This document shows positions 18,001 to 23,932 of a DNA stretch of 31,182 nt, in pieces. The position numbers and the translations under genes are program-made. Positions within the stretch are counted from its first letter, which is position 1. Each line of letters opens with the position of its first letter. The DNA is from an uncultured Oscillospiraceae bacterium (GTDB taxonomy: Bacteria; Bacillota; Clostridia; Oscillospirales; Oscillospiraceae), in assembly GCA_910587785.1 (NCBI GenBank), contig CAJUOA010000027.1:1-31182 (forward strand), read 5' to 3'. Under the pieces are notes generated by a model. The model made no database searches. It had not been told where the DNA came from and worked only from the letters and a program-made list of their open reading frames with translations.

Positions 18001-18546
18001 CACAGGCTCCTCCGGTCCTGCGGGCTCCTGCTCTTCGGGAGCGCCGGGCTCCACAGGGGCGTCAGGGGCCGGGGTGTCAGGCACTGTGGGGTCCCCGGTG
18101 TTATCGGGGTCTCCGGTATTATCGGGGTCTCCGGTATTATCGGGGTCTCCGGTATTATCGGGGTCTCCGGTATTATCGGGATCCCCGGTGTCTCCGGGCT
18201 CCTCGGGAGCTGCAGGGGGCGCCGGATTCTCAGGTTCTTCAGGAGTGCCGGGATTTTCAGGATTTTCAGAATCTCCGGGCTCCTCCGGGGTCCCATAGCC
18301 GCAGGATTCGTCGTGTACGTGCATACACGGACTCCCCGCGCCAGCCTCCACATAGCCGCACTCTTCCGTATGCGCCGGATGGTGGACACAGAGCCCGCCC
18401 TCCGGAAGAATCTCCGTATACTCCGCGCGGCCATGGGGCGGCATCAGGATCGCCAGAACCAGCATCCAAGACAGCGCCCTGGTCCCCCAGCGCTTCCAGC
18501 GGCTCGTTCCCCACGCCTCACGCAAGGAACGCTCTTCTCTTTCCAC
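12046..18546 (-). CDS. Giant cell-surface adhesin-like protein (fibro-slime, SpaA/Cna_B and DUF7601-like repeats, sortase-type anchor)
   Basis: About 2166 residues from a GTG start at 18546, chosen because AAGGAGGT lies 7 bases upstream; the ATGATG just before it is out of frame. In order: a signal peptide ending near GRA, Cys/His motifs of the HVHDE-CGY type (about 50-85 and 205-230), an acidic Pro region with five GDPDNT repeats, and an N-terminal beta-rich region. A fibro-slime/PA14-like domain contains SGDDDVWVFIDGVLVLDLGG (near 825). Two SpaA/Cna_B-like domains (about 940-1030 and 1242-1320) show YVLKETHAPDGY and YYLQEIRAPEGY, with Glu placed for isopeptide bonds. Four related repeats (about 1494-1985) carry SLTI-K-VTG starts and VTITGLP cores. 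A Pro/Asp stalk follows. The tail is PPTGD, a hydrophobic segment and RRKKKDD, a sortase-type anchor variant. It is probably an exposed adhesin or pilin-like protein; no sortase lies in the window. Confidence 0.88.
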   Translation of the reverse strand: MEREERSLREAWGTSRWKRWGTRALSWMLVLAILMPPHGRAEYTEILPEGGLCVHHPAHTEECGYVEAGAGSPCMHVHDESCGYGTPEEPGDSENPENPGTPEEPENPAPPAAPEEPGDTGDPDNTGDPDNTGDPDNTGDPDNTGDPDNTGDPTVPDTPAPDAPVEPGAPEEQEPAGPEEPVTLADAQVPESPAPPVEPAEPGAPACGHVHDETCGYQPPQAAQPCRYVCPLCVISWEWDDEEGLLVWSDETGSWALGVPGADEGLTVTRDILAELLPHSATVQTAVEFKSAELVWDLNQIPAEGAFQGTYTLTASLADTPEGPYALVDGVPAMEVLVVLGGGEAYAQSTPFNVALNEWEWEGFDSGATAVLAINKDNIQTVQDLIAAIRLSAPKRIYGWATGDKSVNDGAYTYADKQERIVVKNADGKGNDQEMLCSWGYLDVSWSNLETTITCLPDLNSEFTIYAPIPTCDGRKYFVNDGNNTPNISNLPIVIHPVSFAAHTVSPANPENVTVNLFDYWVKTENPTVKSGGDILDKSDIHYHEEGGEGALGDKPTGYSTEKDWNLGINQKHLLLFGDGLIHAGLWNKGAGENCRYGKQYAGMEGIVRNVLTENGYPEINLDLANVVLNGDKSIRYTLIKDYLLTGDHKEEKDSKGDGYTYDSSDIQNLSNTVINTWGGDINGTESLQYLFEPANGDFKKTYTDVTGLFQLDEYGYYYYNMRDNFAELSQEGGKNHFILYDAPATTRTDGDNSIGNFFPFNKGYEVFNGLDEAGELTSSVDCARNSMNHHLGMTVDVDFRQPANGVINTGKGQQNMSFQFSGDDDVWVFIDGVLVLDLGGIHSELYGTIDFATGDVYIGRSFTTHGIPDNPAAPEHMVNHTTLKELYEIAGKADKMQWTGDTYASNTSHTLKMFYLERGNYDSSIALRFNLQPLLYQRIEKVDQNGEALQGVEFELYPAEKNKDKDGIQCLYTDGDQKGQTFHVTPVYTKDPLVTLRTDEDGAAEFELEDGGHFNFADRGDQYYVLKETHAPDGYRTQPVDIVLHYDTKTATLSVANRWTTGAYACSVVNVTSAKTGDAAKNDGLEDGLVVAVPLLRKDTVEGSSWQALYGGNLAGFKSVTAVGTDINQLNPEAVLQAAVEQAKATGTADWYLDWDSSNQRLQGTLFDLPGLATRYLLNNPENGDMHMAYMLISGLEGGNAEERYAALAHTTPTSYKLLEVNQFNRDFRSMIYIPNERRELWVLKVDQDGKPLKEAKFGLYDNERCDGTPVASGVTDDKGMLIFSPTGQENGTGHTKMDWADSSTETRYYLQEIRAPEGYTQNTTIIPVVVGSYSIYADAGNADDGVTVMAGVGKLTQTMRQYAEGNDVDITLQDITAFMQTQPGGNGFSLTDWKDAVLEGTNILRSMNLHFGKNAEVDYGLHDEDGGENFKPFFVTDTGFIRARVQQMALNDKYENPNEGVNRDVLGDTDLTNLFSLLNVVVVTDKTIADTNTGKLTISKKVTGSNLTPADYTKNFKFKVELWKVEIGADGQTHDVPDDESYYYFYGNDKSGHIQSGGELVLRHDDSVTILGLPANTKYKVTEVVEGDRVWHVSPSSTIEGTVITNGDHKAEFVNSTDKSSVEEPDSGSLTIRKTVTGESVMDDDRKIQFEFTVNLKDSAGNPLSESYSYTGSKSGNIKNGGTITLCDGESVTITGLPEGTAYEVKEAAVEGWEKQSPEKDPSGTILADKVSEVNFINRKAGTTEPETGSLTIHKTVQGGGLTDADRAQSFKFTVFLKDAGGTELTGTYPFKYSGENGATGVVSSGKTEITLHDGQSVTITGLPLNTNYTVTEDVEKGWEIVETSGISGTITSGEAEASFINQKNGAPPTGNGNLQITKRVTGDNLTSADRAKKFSFTVTLLKDGKPLDGSFEYTDEAGGKLGDIITGGSITLCGGQSVMITGLPDGTLCIVAETAEAGWTADALEKQETVAVNSLKEIGFINTKAPDDPPPSPTPPPVTPPDDPRPPDDPPPVTPPDDPPPVTPPDDSTPPDDPPPATPPDDPPAPPPDTPDVPDVPDTPDTPDTPDTPDDRPTVLPDPNDPNSPDVITIWENDVPRTYRKVWDPEKEEWVYILDEDTPLANMDATPPTGDPSLTGLWALLNGLSLTGVAAVLTGFRRKKKDD
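12331..12375. repeat. 9-bp tandem repeat in the surface-protein stalk
   Basis: Four near-identical 9-base units (GGAGTGTCC type on the plus strand) and a fifth diverged one encode PDT triplets of the Pro-rich stalk. They lie inside the coding frame and preserve it. Confidence 0.8.
12400..12560. repeat. Imperfect PPDDPPPVT-encoding repeats
   Basis: Several imperfect copies of a unit reading GGATCGTCCGGGGGTGTTAC on the plus strand alternate along about 160 bases. They encode a PPDD/PPPVT stalk between the last folded repeat and the anchor. Copy number may vary between strains. Confidence 0.75.
18088..18177. repeat. Five 18-bp tandem repeats encoding GDPDNT
   Basis: Units start at 18088, 18106, 18124, 18142 and 18160. 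The last four are identical (GGGGTCTCCGGTATTATC) and the first differs at two positions; a diverged copy follows. They lie in frame near the N-terminus of the surface protein. This is not a CRISPR: there are no spacers. Confidence 0.9.
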
Positions 18547-18600
18547 ATCATCTACCTCCTTGAATTTGAGTTTGTTTCTATAGATTGCGGGGCGTTTCGC

Positions 18601-18638
18601 AAAAACAACCGGGGACCGGTCTTGACGGCACTCCCCGG
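18601..18638 (-). terminator. Leader terminator (attenuator candidate) before the surface protein
   Basis: On the minus strand CCGGGGA pairs with TCCCCGG, and CCG with CGG inside, closing a 7-base loop (18609-18638). TTGTTTTTG follows at once. It lies between the promoter and the GTG start with no gene in between, which is the layout of transcription attenuation. A competing arm (GGGCAT upstream with GTGCC in the terminator loop, around a CCTG/CAGG hairpin) is possible. I recognise no known riboswitch class. Confidence 0.6.
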
Positions 18639-18725
18639 CCTGCAGCAGGTCAGGATGCCCCCTTTCTGCTCCAAACAAATGGTTTTCAAAGAAGAACGCT
18701 AACAGAATTTGGATTTTGTACTTCT

Positions 18726-18754
18726 ATTATAGCAACAGGAAATCAGAATGTAAA
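18726..18754 (-). promoter_or_regulatory. SigmaA promoter of the giant surface protein
   Basis: On the minus strand TTTACA (18749-18754) and a perfect TATAAT (18726-18731) are spaced 17 bases. Transcription should start near 18719, giving a leader of about 170 bases before the GTG start. Confidence 0.88.
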
Positions 18755-18866
18755 TAGTGGTTTGGGGAACTGGAGGCCATTTTTTCTTGTCATCCGGGCA
18801 ATTTTGGGCATGTTGCAAAAAAAGCCGTTGAAAAAGCAGAACTAAAGAGCAGAATCTGCACAAGCG

Positions 18867-18910
18867 CCCCGAGGCGGACATGGGGCGTGAGCCCTGTGTC
18901 CGCCTCGGGG
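18867..18910. terminator. Long GC-rich hairpin downstream of htrA
   Basis: Arms CCCCGAGGCGGACA (18867-18880) and TGTCCGCCTCGGGG (18897-18910) pair perfectly. The loop adds a GGGC/GCCC stem closed by GTGA. No clear T tract follows on the minus strand, where htrA transcription would arrive. It may stop transcription inefficiently or cap the mRNA. Confidence 0.5.
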
Positions 18911-18973
18911 TATTCAAGAAAGAGAGAGGAAAGAGAGGGAATCTGCATCTATATCAAGGCAGCCGGTCCCGCG

Positions 18974-20338
18974 TCAGGAGGCCATGCCGCCGAAATAGCG
19001 CCGGAAGAACTCCTCCATCCCGTAGGGATAGCTGTCGCTGGGGGTGGTGGTATCGGGGGACTGCTGCTGTCCGTCCTGGGAGGAGGTCGCGGTGGTCTGG
19101 GGCTTATCCATGGTACTGCCGAAGGTGAGGTCCGTGGTGTAGACCTGCCCGTCGCGGACGTAGGTGATGGTGGCGGTGTCGCCGGCCTTGTAGCTCTTGG
19201 AGCCCACGGCGTTGGTCACATCCGTGCTGCTGGTGATGGTCGTGGTGCCCACCATCGTGATAACGTCGCCCGCCTGGAGACCCGCCTGGTCGGCGGGGCC
19301 GCCCTCTACCACCTCGTACAGGTATGCTCCGCTGCGCACGCCGGTCTGGGGATAGCGGGAGGCGTTATCCACGCTGACGCCCATGTAGGCGTGGGTGGTG
19401 ACCTGGCCGTTCTCCATGATGTCCTTGAGCATATTCATCACGTCGTCGATGGGGATGGCGAAGCCCAGGCCCTCGGCGGCGGTGCCGTTGCCGGCGGAGG
19501 AGGTCTTGGCGGTGACGATGCCCACCACCTCGCCGTGGTCGTTGAAGAGGGGGCCGCCGGAGTTGCCGGGGTTGATGGCGGTGTCCACCTGGATCATGTT
19601 GAAGGGGGTGCCGTCCAGGTTGATCTCCCGGTCGACACAGGAGACGATGCCGTGGGTCAGGGAGAAGGTCAGCTCCCCAAGGGGGTTGCCGATGGTGCAG
19701 ACGCTCTCGCCCACGTTGACCCCGGCGGAGGAGCCGATCACTACGGGCTTGAGCATGGTCTCGCCCGGGTCTACCTTCAGCACGGCGATATCGTAGTCCA
19801 CGTCGCTACCCACCACGGTGGCGTCATAGGTGGTGCCGTCGTTGAGGGTGACCTGGACGCTGGACGCGCCGGAGATCACATGGCAGTTGGTGGCGATATA
19901 GCCGTCGGCGGTGAGGACGAAGCCGCTGCCGGAGCTGATCGCCTCCTGCTGGATCTTCTGTCCAAAGATGTTGTAGCCCGTGGCGACAGAGGAGGAGTTG
20001 ATGCTCACGCAGCTGTCCACGTTGGCGTTGTAGATCTCCGGGAAGGTCAGCACCTTGCCGCCGGACACGCTCACCGTCTCCACCTTGGCCAGCTCCCGCT
20101 CGCTGACCATCACCTGGGTCTCACCCCTGCCGCCGGTGACATCCTTCAGCATCCACCCGGCCCCCACAGAGCCGCCGATGAGCAGGGCCCCGCAGAGCAC
20201 TCCGGCCACGATCTTCTTCCCCCGCCCCCGCTTTTTCGGTTCCACAGGGGTCAGGGCCGGGATGGGCTCCCCGGATTCGGGGCGGTAGCTGTAGTGGTAC
20301 TCATAGTTGCTTCTCTCGTTCTCATTATCGTTATACAT
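18974..20338 (-). CDS. htrA: HtrA/DegP-type membrane-anchored serine protease with one PDZ domain
   Basis: The 454-residue protein has a cytosolic N-terminus with a basic stretch (PKKRGRGKK), one membrane segment (about 43-64), a trypsin-like protease domain (about 100-305) and one PDZ domain (about 315-405). A Gln/Ser/Thr-rich tail ends in MEEFFRRYFGG. The catalytic triad is H153 (ATNCHVI), D183 (DYDIAVLKV) and S260 (GNSGGPL), so it should be active. Such proteases degrade or refold misfolded exported proteins at the cell surface. Four cysteines are present, one beside the catalytic His. The start has an AAGGAGG site 7 bases upstream. It lies upstream of the giant surface protein on the same strand but that gene has its own promoter, so cotranscription is not required. 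Confidence 0.93.
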   Translation of the reverse strand: MYNDNENERSNYEYHYSYRPESGEPIPALTPVEPKKRGRGKKIVAGVLCGALLIGGSVGAGWMLKDVTGGRGETQVMVSERELAKVETVSVSGGKVLTFPEIYNANVDSCVSINSSSVATGYNIFGQKIQQEAISSGSGFVLTADGYIATNCHVISGASSVQVTLNDGTTYDATVVGSDVDYDIAVLKVDPGETMLKPVVIGSSAGVNVGESVCTIGNPLGELTFSLTHGIVSCVDREINLDGTPFNMIQVDTAINPGNSGGPLFNDHGEVVGIVTAKTSSAGNGTAAEGLGFAIPIDDVMNMLKDIMENGQVTTHAYMGVSVDNASRYPQTGVRSGAYLYEVVEGGPADQAGLQAGDVITMVGTTTITSSTDVTNAVGSKSYKAGDTATITYVRDGQVYTTDLTFGSTMDKPQTTATSSQDGQQQSPDTTTPSDSYPYGMEEFFRRYFGGMAS

Positions 20339-20611
20339 GGGGATTGCCTCCTTGTTTATAGTTCATTTTCTGCTCCGTCCGGAGCTCCTCGCTGTCGATG
20401 GTGATATCATACCGGGGATTTATGACAAAAGTATGAAGATTTTTTGCTAAGATTTTTAACAATCAAAAAATTGTTTGTGAATGCTCCCCTTCCGCTGAAA
20501 CAGCGCTGAACGACGGTGCCTCTCCCAAGAGGCCGTCCACGCGTCCGAAGGCTTCCTTGACTGTTCTGCCCCGGTTTCTTGAAAAATTTCGCCCGAACGC
20601 AAAATTTGCTC
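20339..20611. other. Divergent intergenic region between htrA and tRNA-Arg
   Basis: AT-rich near htrA, with a small hairpin AACAAT/ATTGTT (about 20459-20476). A GC-richer part follows with CCTCT/AGAGG (about 20519-20532). A TATGAT sequence on the minus strand near 20405 may be the htrA -10, but no matching -35 is placed at 16-18 bases. No coding sequence is supported. Confidence 0.4.
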
Positions 20612-20640
20612 TTTACATTTCAAGAAAGTTCTGCTATACT
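20612..20640 (+). promoter_or_regulatory. SigmaA promoter of tRNA-Arg
   Basis: TTTACA (20612-20617) and TATACT (20635-20640) are spaced 17 bases, about 45 bases before the tRNA. Confidence 0.85.
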
Positions 20641-20683
20641 AAGCAAGGTCCGGTTGAGGGACTGCCCTTTTGCAAATGAATAT

Positions 20684-20760
20684 GCGCCCGTAGCTCAGTT
20701 GGATAGAGTGACAGACTCCGACTCTGTAGGCCACTGGTTCGAATCCAGCCGGGCGTACCA
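20684..20760 (+). tRNA. tRNA-Arg (anticodon CCG)
   Basis: A 77-base cloverleaf. The acceptor arms are GCGCCCG and CGGGCGT with a terminal G-U pair. The D arm has AGTTGGATA, and the anticodon stem ACAGA/TCTGT encloses loop CTCCGAC, giving anticodon CCG for CGG codons. The T arm has GGTTCGAATCC. The 3' ACCA is encoded. CGG is a plausible frequent Arg codon in this GC-rich genome. Confidence 0.95.
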
Positions 20761-20761
20761 G

Positions 20762-20793
20762 ATCCCCCTGAAAGCGAGAGTTTTCAGGGGGAT
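20762..20793 (+). terminator. Hairpin between tRNA-Arg and rubrerythrin
   Basis: ATCCCCCTGAAA pairs with TTTCAGGGGGAT across a short loop, directly after the tRNA. Only three Ts follow, so termination may be partial and some transcripts may reach rubrerythrin. A weak promoter (TTTTCA, 17 bases, TAGATA) overlaps its right arm. Confidence 0.6.
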
Positions 20794-20831
20794 TTCCCTA
20801 CATTAGATAGAAAAATAAGGAGGAATTTTCC

Positions 20832-21368
20832 ATGTCCAAATACGCCGGAACGCAAACTGAGAAGAACCTGGAGGCCGCTTTCGCCGGAGAGTCCCAGGCC
20901 CGGAACAAGTACACCTATTTCGCCTCCAAGGCCAAGAAGGAGGGCTTCGAGCAGATCGCCGCCCTGTTCCTCAAGACCGCCGACAACGAGAAAGAGCACG
21001 CCAAGATGTGGTTCAAGGAGCTGGAGGGCATCGGCTCCACCGCCGAGAACCTGGGCGCCGCCGCTGACGGTGAGAACTACGAGTGGACCGATATGTACGA
21101 GGGCTTCGCCAAGACCGCCGAGGCCGAGGGCTTCCCCGAGCTTGCCGCCAAGTTCCGTATGGTCGGCGAGATTGAGAAGCACCACGAGGAGCGGTACCGC
21201 GCCCTGCTGAAGAATGTGGAGGCCCAGGCGGTGTTCCAGAAGAGCGAGGTCAAGGTCTGGGAATGCCGCAACTGCGGGCATATTGTGGTTGGGACCGCCG
21301 CGCCGGAGGTCTGCCCGGTGTGCGCGCACCCGCAGGCTTATTTCGAGGTTCATGCGGAGAATTATTAA
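20832..21368 (+). CDS. Rubrerythrin
   Basis: The 178-residue protein has the standard two-part layout. A four-helix ferritin-like diiron domain (1-135) contains E20, the ExxH pair E53/H56 and EIEKHHEE (113-120). A C-terminal rubredoxin-like domain binds iron through C145, C148, C161 and C164. Rubrerythrins act as peroxidases in the cytoplasm of anaerobes, reducing hydrogen peroxide with electrons from NADH via rubredoxin-type partners. The start follows AAGGAGGA by 8 bases, and a clear terminator follows. Length is close to the usual clostridial form. Confidence 0.96.
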   Translation: MSKYAGTQTEKNLEAAFAGESQARNKYTYFASKAKKEGFEQIAALFLKTADNEKEHAKMWFKELEGIGSTAENLGAAADGENYEWTDMYEGFAKTAEAEGFPELAAKFRMVGEIEKHHEERYRALLKNVEAQAVFQKSEVKVWECRNCGHIVVGTAAPEVCPVCAHPQAYFEVHAENY

Positions 21369-21391
21369 GGGATACATTATAGTAAATTGAC

Positions 21392-21429
21392 AGAGGCATG
21401 GGGCTTTGTTCCATGCCTCTACCTTTTTT
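21392..21429 (+). terminator. Rho-independent terminator of rubrerythrin
   Basis: AGAGGCATGG pairs with CCATGCCTCT (21411-21420) over a 9-base loop, followed by ACCTTTTTTC. The T tract overlaps the region where the integrase gene ends on the other strand. Confidence 0.85.
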
Positions 21430-22604
21430 CAGATTTCCAACCCCTGCTGGAGTGTCTCGCTGACGGCTTTCTTGTTCTTGTCAAAGGCGTGGGTGTAGAT
21501 GTCCAGCGTGGTGGAGGGTTGGGCGTGACCCAGCAGCCCCGCCACCGTCGCAACATCCGCACCGCTGGCAATCAGCAGGCTGGCGTTGCTGTGGCGGAGT
21601 GAATGCACATTCAGCTTTTCCGGCAGGCCGTACTTTTTGACGATCAGCTTGAACCTCCAGGTGAAGGTGGTGGGTGTCATCGGCAGGCGGGTGCCATGTC
21701 TGCGAAACACATAGTCGTCTGCTGACAGCTCCCGGTTCTCGTAGGCACTGGCCTCCCAGGCGCACTCCCGCTGGTACTCCTTCAGCAAGCTCTCCATTTC
21801 GGGAGAAAAGTAGGCGTATCGGTCTCCGGCGGAGGTTTTGGGAGGCTTTGTGAAAATTTCCTCGCCAGTGATCTTGACCACGTTTCGCTGGATGTGGATC
21901 GTGTGGTTCTGGTAGTCGATGTCCTCCCATTTCAGTCCGCAACACTCGCCACGCCGCATACCTGTGGCGATGATCAGCTTGAAATAGGTTTCATACTTGA
22001 TGCTCTCATTCTCCAGAGCTTCGATCAGCTTTTGTATCGTTTTCTCGTCTGCGATGACCTTTTCCCTCTTTTTGCCGGAGTATTTGTAGGTCCTCCACGC
22101 CGGATTGTGGTCAAGAAAACCGCCCTCCATCGCGTCGGAGAGGATGCCGCACAGACAGGAGTGCAGTCCCTCGACGGTGCTTTCGGAGAGCGGTTTTCCC
22201 GTGGCCTGATTGCGTTCTTTTCGCATATCGGCGTAGAATTTGCGGAAGTGCTCCGGACGAAGCTCGGTCAGTTTGTAATGCCCCAGGTGCGGGAGGATGC
22301 GGGCGATATCCTGCCGGTCCCGTGCGAGGGTAGATTTCGCCAGCTTGTGGGGCGCGATTTCCAGGAGCCAGAGCTCGATGTACTTTTCCAGGGTGATATC
22401 TTTTTTGACCGAGTGGGGAGTGTTTTTGCACTCCAGCTCGAAGAGCACCGCCTGCTCCTCCAGCCATTTTTCAGTCTGCTTTTTGGTCAACCCCTCCGGC
22501 GGCTTGACCGTTTTCTGCCGGGCTTTTCTGCGCTTTCCGTCGTAGTCGTAGCCCATGGATACCACCAGAAGGTAGCTGCTGCCGCGCTTTCGGATGCTTG
22601 CCAT
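21429..22604 (-). CDS. Tyrosine recombinase/integrase 1
   Basis: The 391-residue integrase has an N-terminal arm-binding region (about 1-60), a SAM-like core-binding domain (about 70-165) and the catalytic domain (180-391). The catalytic residues are R217 in TGMRRGE, HSLR at 334-337, H360 in LLGHAQ and nucleophile Y370 in DIYTHAF. It would integrate or excise the element by site-specific recombination. The ATG at 22604 follows AGGAGGT by 7 bases; the 51 codons further upstream lie before that site and are not expected to be translated. It is the outermost element gene, next to the rubrerythrin terminator, as expected for an integrase beside its att site. Confidence 0.93.
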   Translation of the reverse strand: MASIRKRGSSYLLVVSMGYDYDGKRRKARQKTVKPPEGLTKKQTEKWLEEQAVLFELECKNTPHSVKKDITLEKYIELWLLEIAPHKLAKSTLARDRQDIARILPHLGHYKLTELRPEHFRKFYADMRKERNQATGKPLSESTVEGLHSCLCGILSDAMEGGFLDHNPAWRTYKYSGKKREKVIADEKTIQKLIEALENESIKYETYFKLIIATGMRRGECCGLKWEDIDYQNHTIHIQRNVVKITGEEIFTKPPKTSAGDRYAYFSPEMESLLKEYQRECAWEASAYENRELSADDYVFRRHGTRLPMTPTTFTWRFKLIVKKYGLPEKLNVHSLRHSNASLLIASGADVATVAGLLGHAQPSTTLDIYTHAFDKNKKAVSETLQQGLEI

Positions 22605-22732
22605 GATGTTGACCTCCTGTCTGTTGACCTCAGCACTGCTGAGGCGTATTTGGGCAAGCACAACATACCGGAACCCGTTGAGAAAAGCTACTGCTATTTT
22701 TGCTCTGACGATAAATTCTACAGAATCGACAG

Positions 22733-23917
22733 TTACACGGCAGTGCCGTTGGCACAACTGCCCGGCGTATCAAAAAGACTGTGGGTGAGCTGGTTTGCGG
22801 CATCCTGCTTCAGCCGCATCTGCGGATGGCAGTAGGTGCGCTCCAGAAATCCGGTATCCCCGTGACCGGCCAGCTCCGCCACAGTCTGCTTGTCCACGCC
22901 GTTGTGGAGCATAGTGGAGACAAAATAGTGGCGGAGGGTGTGGAGATGGTACTCCCGTGGAAACCCGTTCTCGCCGTAGAGCTTCCGCAGATGTTTTGTG
23001 AACTTGTCCGGGTGCATCAGCTCCCCGCGCTCATTGGTGAACAGGTACTCGCTGAGCGGTATCCTGTTCATGGCCGCCTCTTGTTTTTTCTCGTACCAGT
23101 ATGACTGGACCAGGCTCATGATATCGTCGCTGATGTAGATCGTCCGGGCCTGCCCGTTTTTAGTAGTCCCCTCCCTGACCCCTGCCCCGGGCACCATACT
23201 GCGGGAGCGGCTGACAGTCAGGATGCCCTCATATCCATCCACGGTAAAGTCAGACCATTTTAGGGCGCACAGCTCACCGCGGCGGCACCCGGTATAGATT
23301 GCAAGGGCATAGAAGGTCCTATAGGGCTCCTCCTCATTCGCCAGGATGTCCAGAAACTCCCGCGCCTCCTCGTCGCTGGGAATGACCTGGACTTTCTGCG
23401 GGGCATCCGGGAGGTCGATCATCCTGGCCGGGTTCTTCTGGATGATCTCGTTCCGCTTGGCGTCACTGAGGACGGCGGAGAGCACTGACAGATATTTTTG
23501 CACGGTGGCCTCCTGGATCGGCTTGCCCCGGAACGTCCGCTTTCTCAGCTCCACCAGAAGATTCTCCAGGGCGATAGGCCGCAGGCGGTTGAGCTTGACG
23601 CTCCCGATGTAGGGGTACACTTTCTCCAGCGACCGGCGGTAGAAGCCGAGTGTGCTGGGGGCGTACTTGGTCTGCCGTTCCAGCCAGCGGGAGGCATACT
23701 CCTGGAAGGTCATTTCGCCGTCCTCGCAGTAGCCGGTCTTGACCGTTCGCTCAAACTCCTCCGCCTCGTGAGCGACATACTGTGCTATGCTGCGGCTGTG
23801 GACGCTGGCCGGAACAGAGATTGTTTTTGCCCGGCTGATCTTTCTCCCGTCAAGACGGTAGCCGTTGCTGACGGTGATTTTGTATTTCCTGCTGTTGATT
23901 TTTTTGATACTCGCCAT
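22733..23917 (-). CDS. Tyrosine recombinase/integrase 2
   Basis: The 394-residue recombinase has the same layout as its neighbour but differs in sequence. It has an arm-type N-terminus, a core-binding domain (about 68-155), and catalytic residues R212 in TGCRRGE, HTLR at 326-329, H352 in LAGHGD and Y362 in RTYCHPQ. The ATG at 23917 has AAAGGAG just upstream; an ATG five codons earlier overlaps that site and is less likely. It lies 128 bases upstream of integrase 1 on the same strand and 15 bases downstream of the relaxase stop. It could act in excision, dimer resolution or a second integration specificity. Confidence 0.92.
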   Translation of the reverse strand: MASIKKINSRKYKITVSNGYRLDGRKISRAKTISVPASVHSRSIAQYVAHEAEEFERTVKTGYCEDGEMTFQEYASRWLERQTKYAPSTLGFYRRSLEKVYPYIGSVKLNRLRPIALENLLVELRKRTFRGKPIQEATVQKYLSVLSAVLSDAKRNEIIQKNPARMIDLPDAPQKVQVIPSDEEAREFLDILANEEEPYRTFYALAIYTGCRRGELCALKWSDFTVDGYEGILTVSRSRSMVPGAGVREGTTKNGQARTIYISDDIMSLVQSYWYEKKQEAAMNRIPLSEYLFTNERGELMHPDKFTKHLRKLYGENGFPREYHLHTLRHYFVSTMLHNGVDKQTVAELAGHGDTGFLERTYCHPQMRLKQDAANQLTHSLFDTPGSCANGTAV

Positions 23918-23932
23918 AGTGCTCCTTTCCAA

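Noticed and set aside
18088..18177. Possible CRISPR array
   Set aside because: The 18-bp units are directly adjacent without spacers and encode an in-frame GDPDNT repeat.
18887..20404. Rightward 505-codon ORF opposite htrA
   Set aside because: Antisense shadow of a protease with a full catalytic triad; no ribosome site or domain.
20684..20760. tRNA-Arg as the integration site of the element
   Set aside because: An intact rubrerythrin gene with its own terminator separates the tRNA from the integrase, and no duplicated tRNA end is seen near the integrase.
22605..22757. 51-codon N-terminal extension of integrase 1
   Set aside because: It lies upstream of a strong AGGAGGT site, has no site of its own, and does not resemble an integrase N-terminus.
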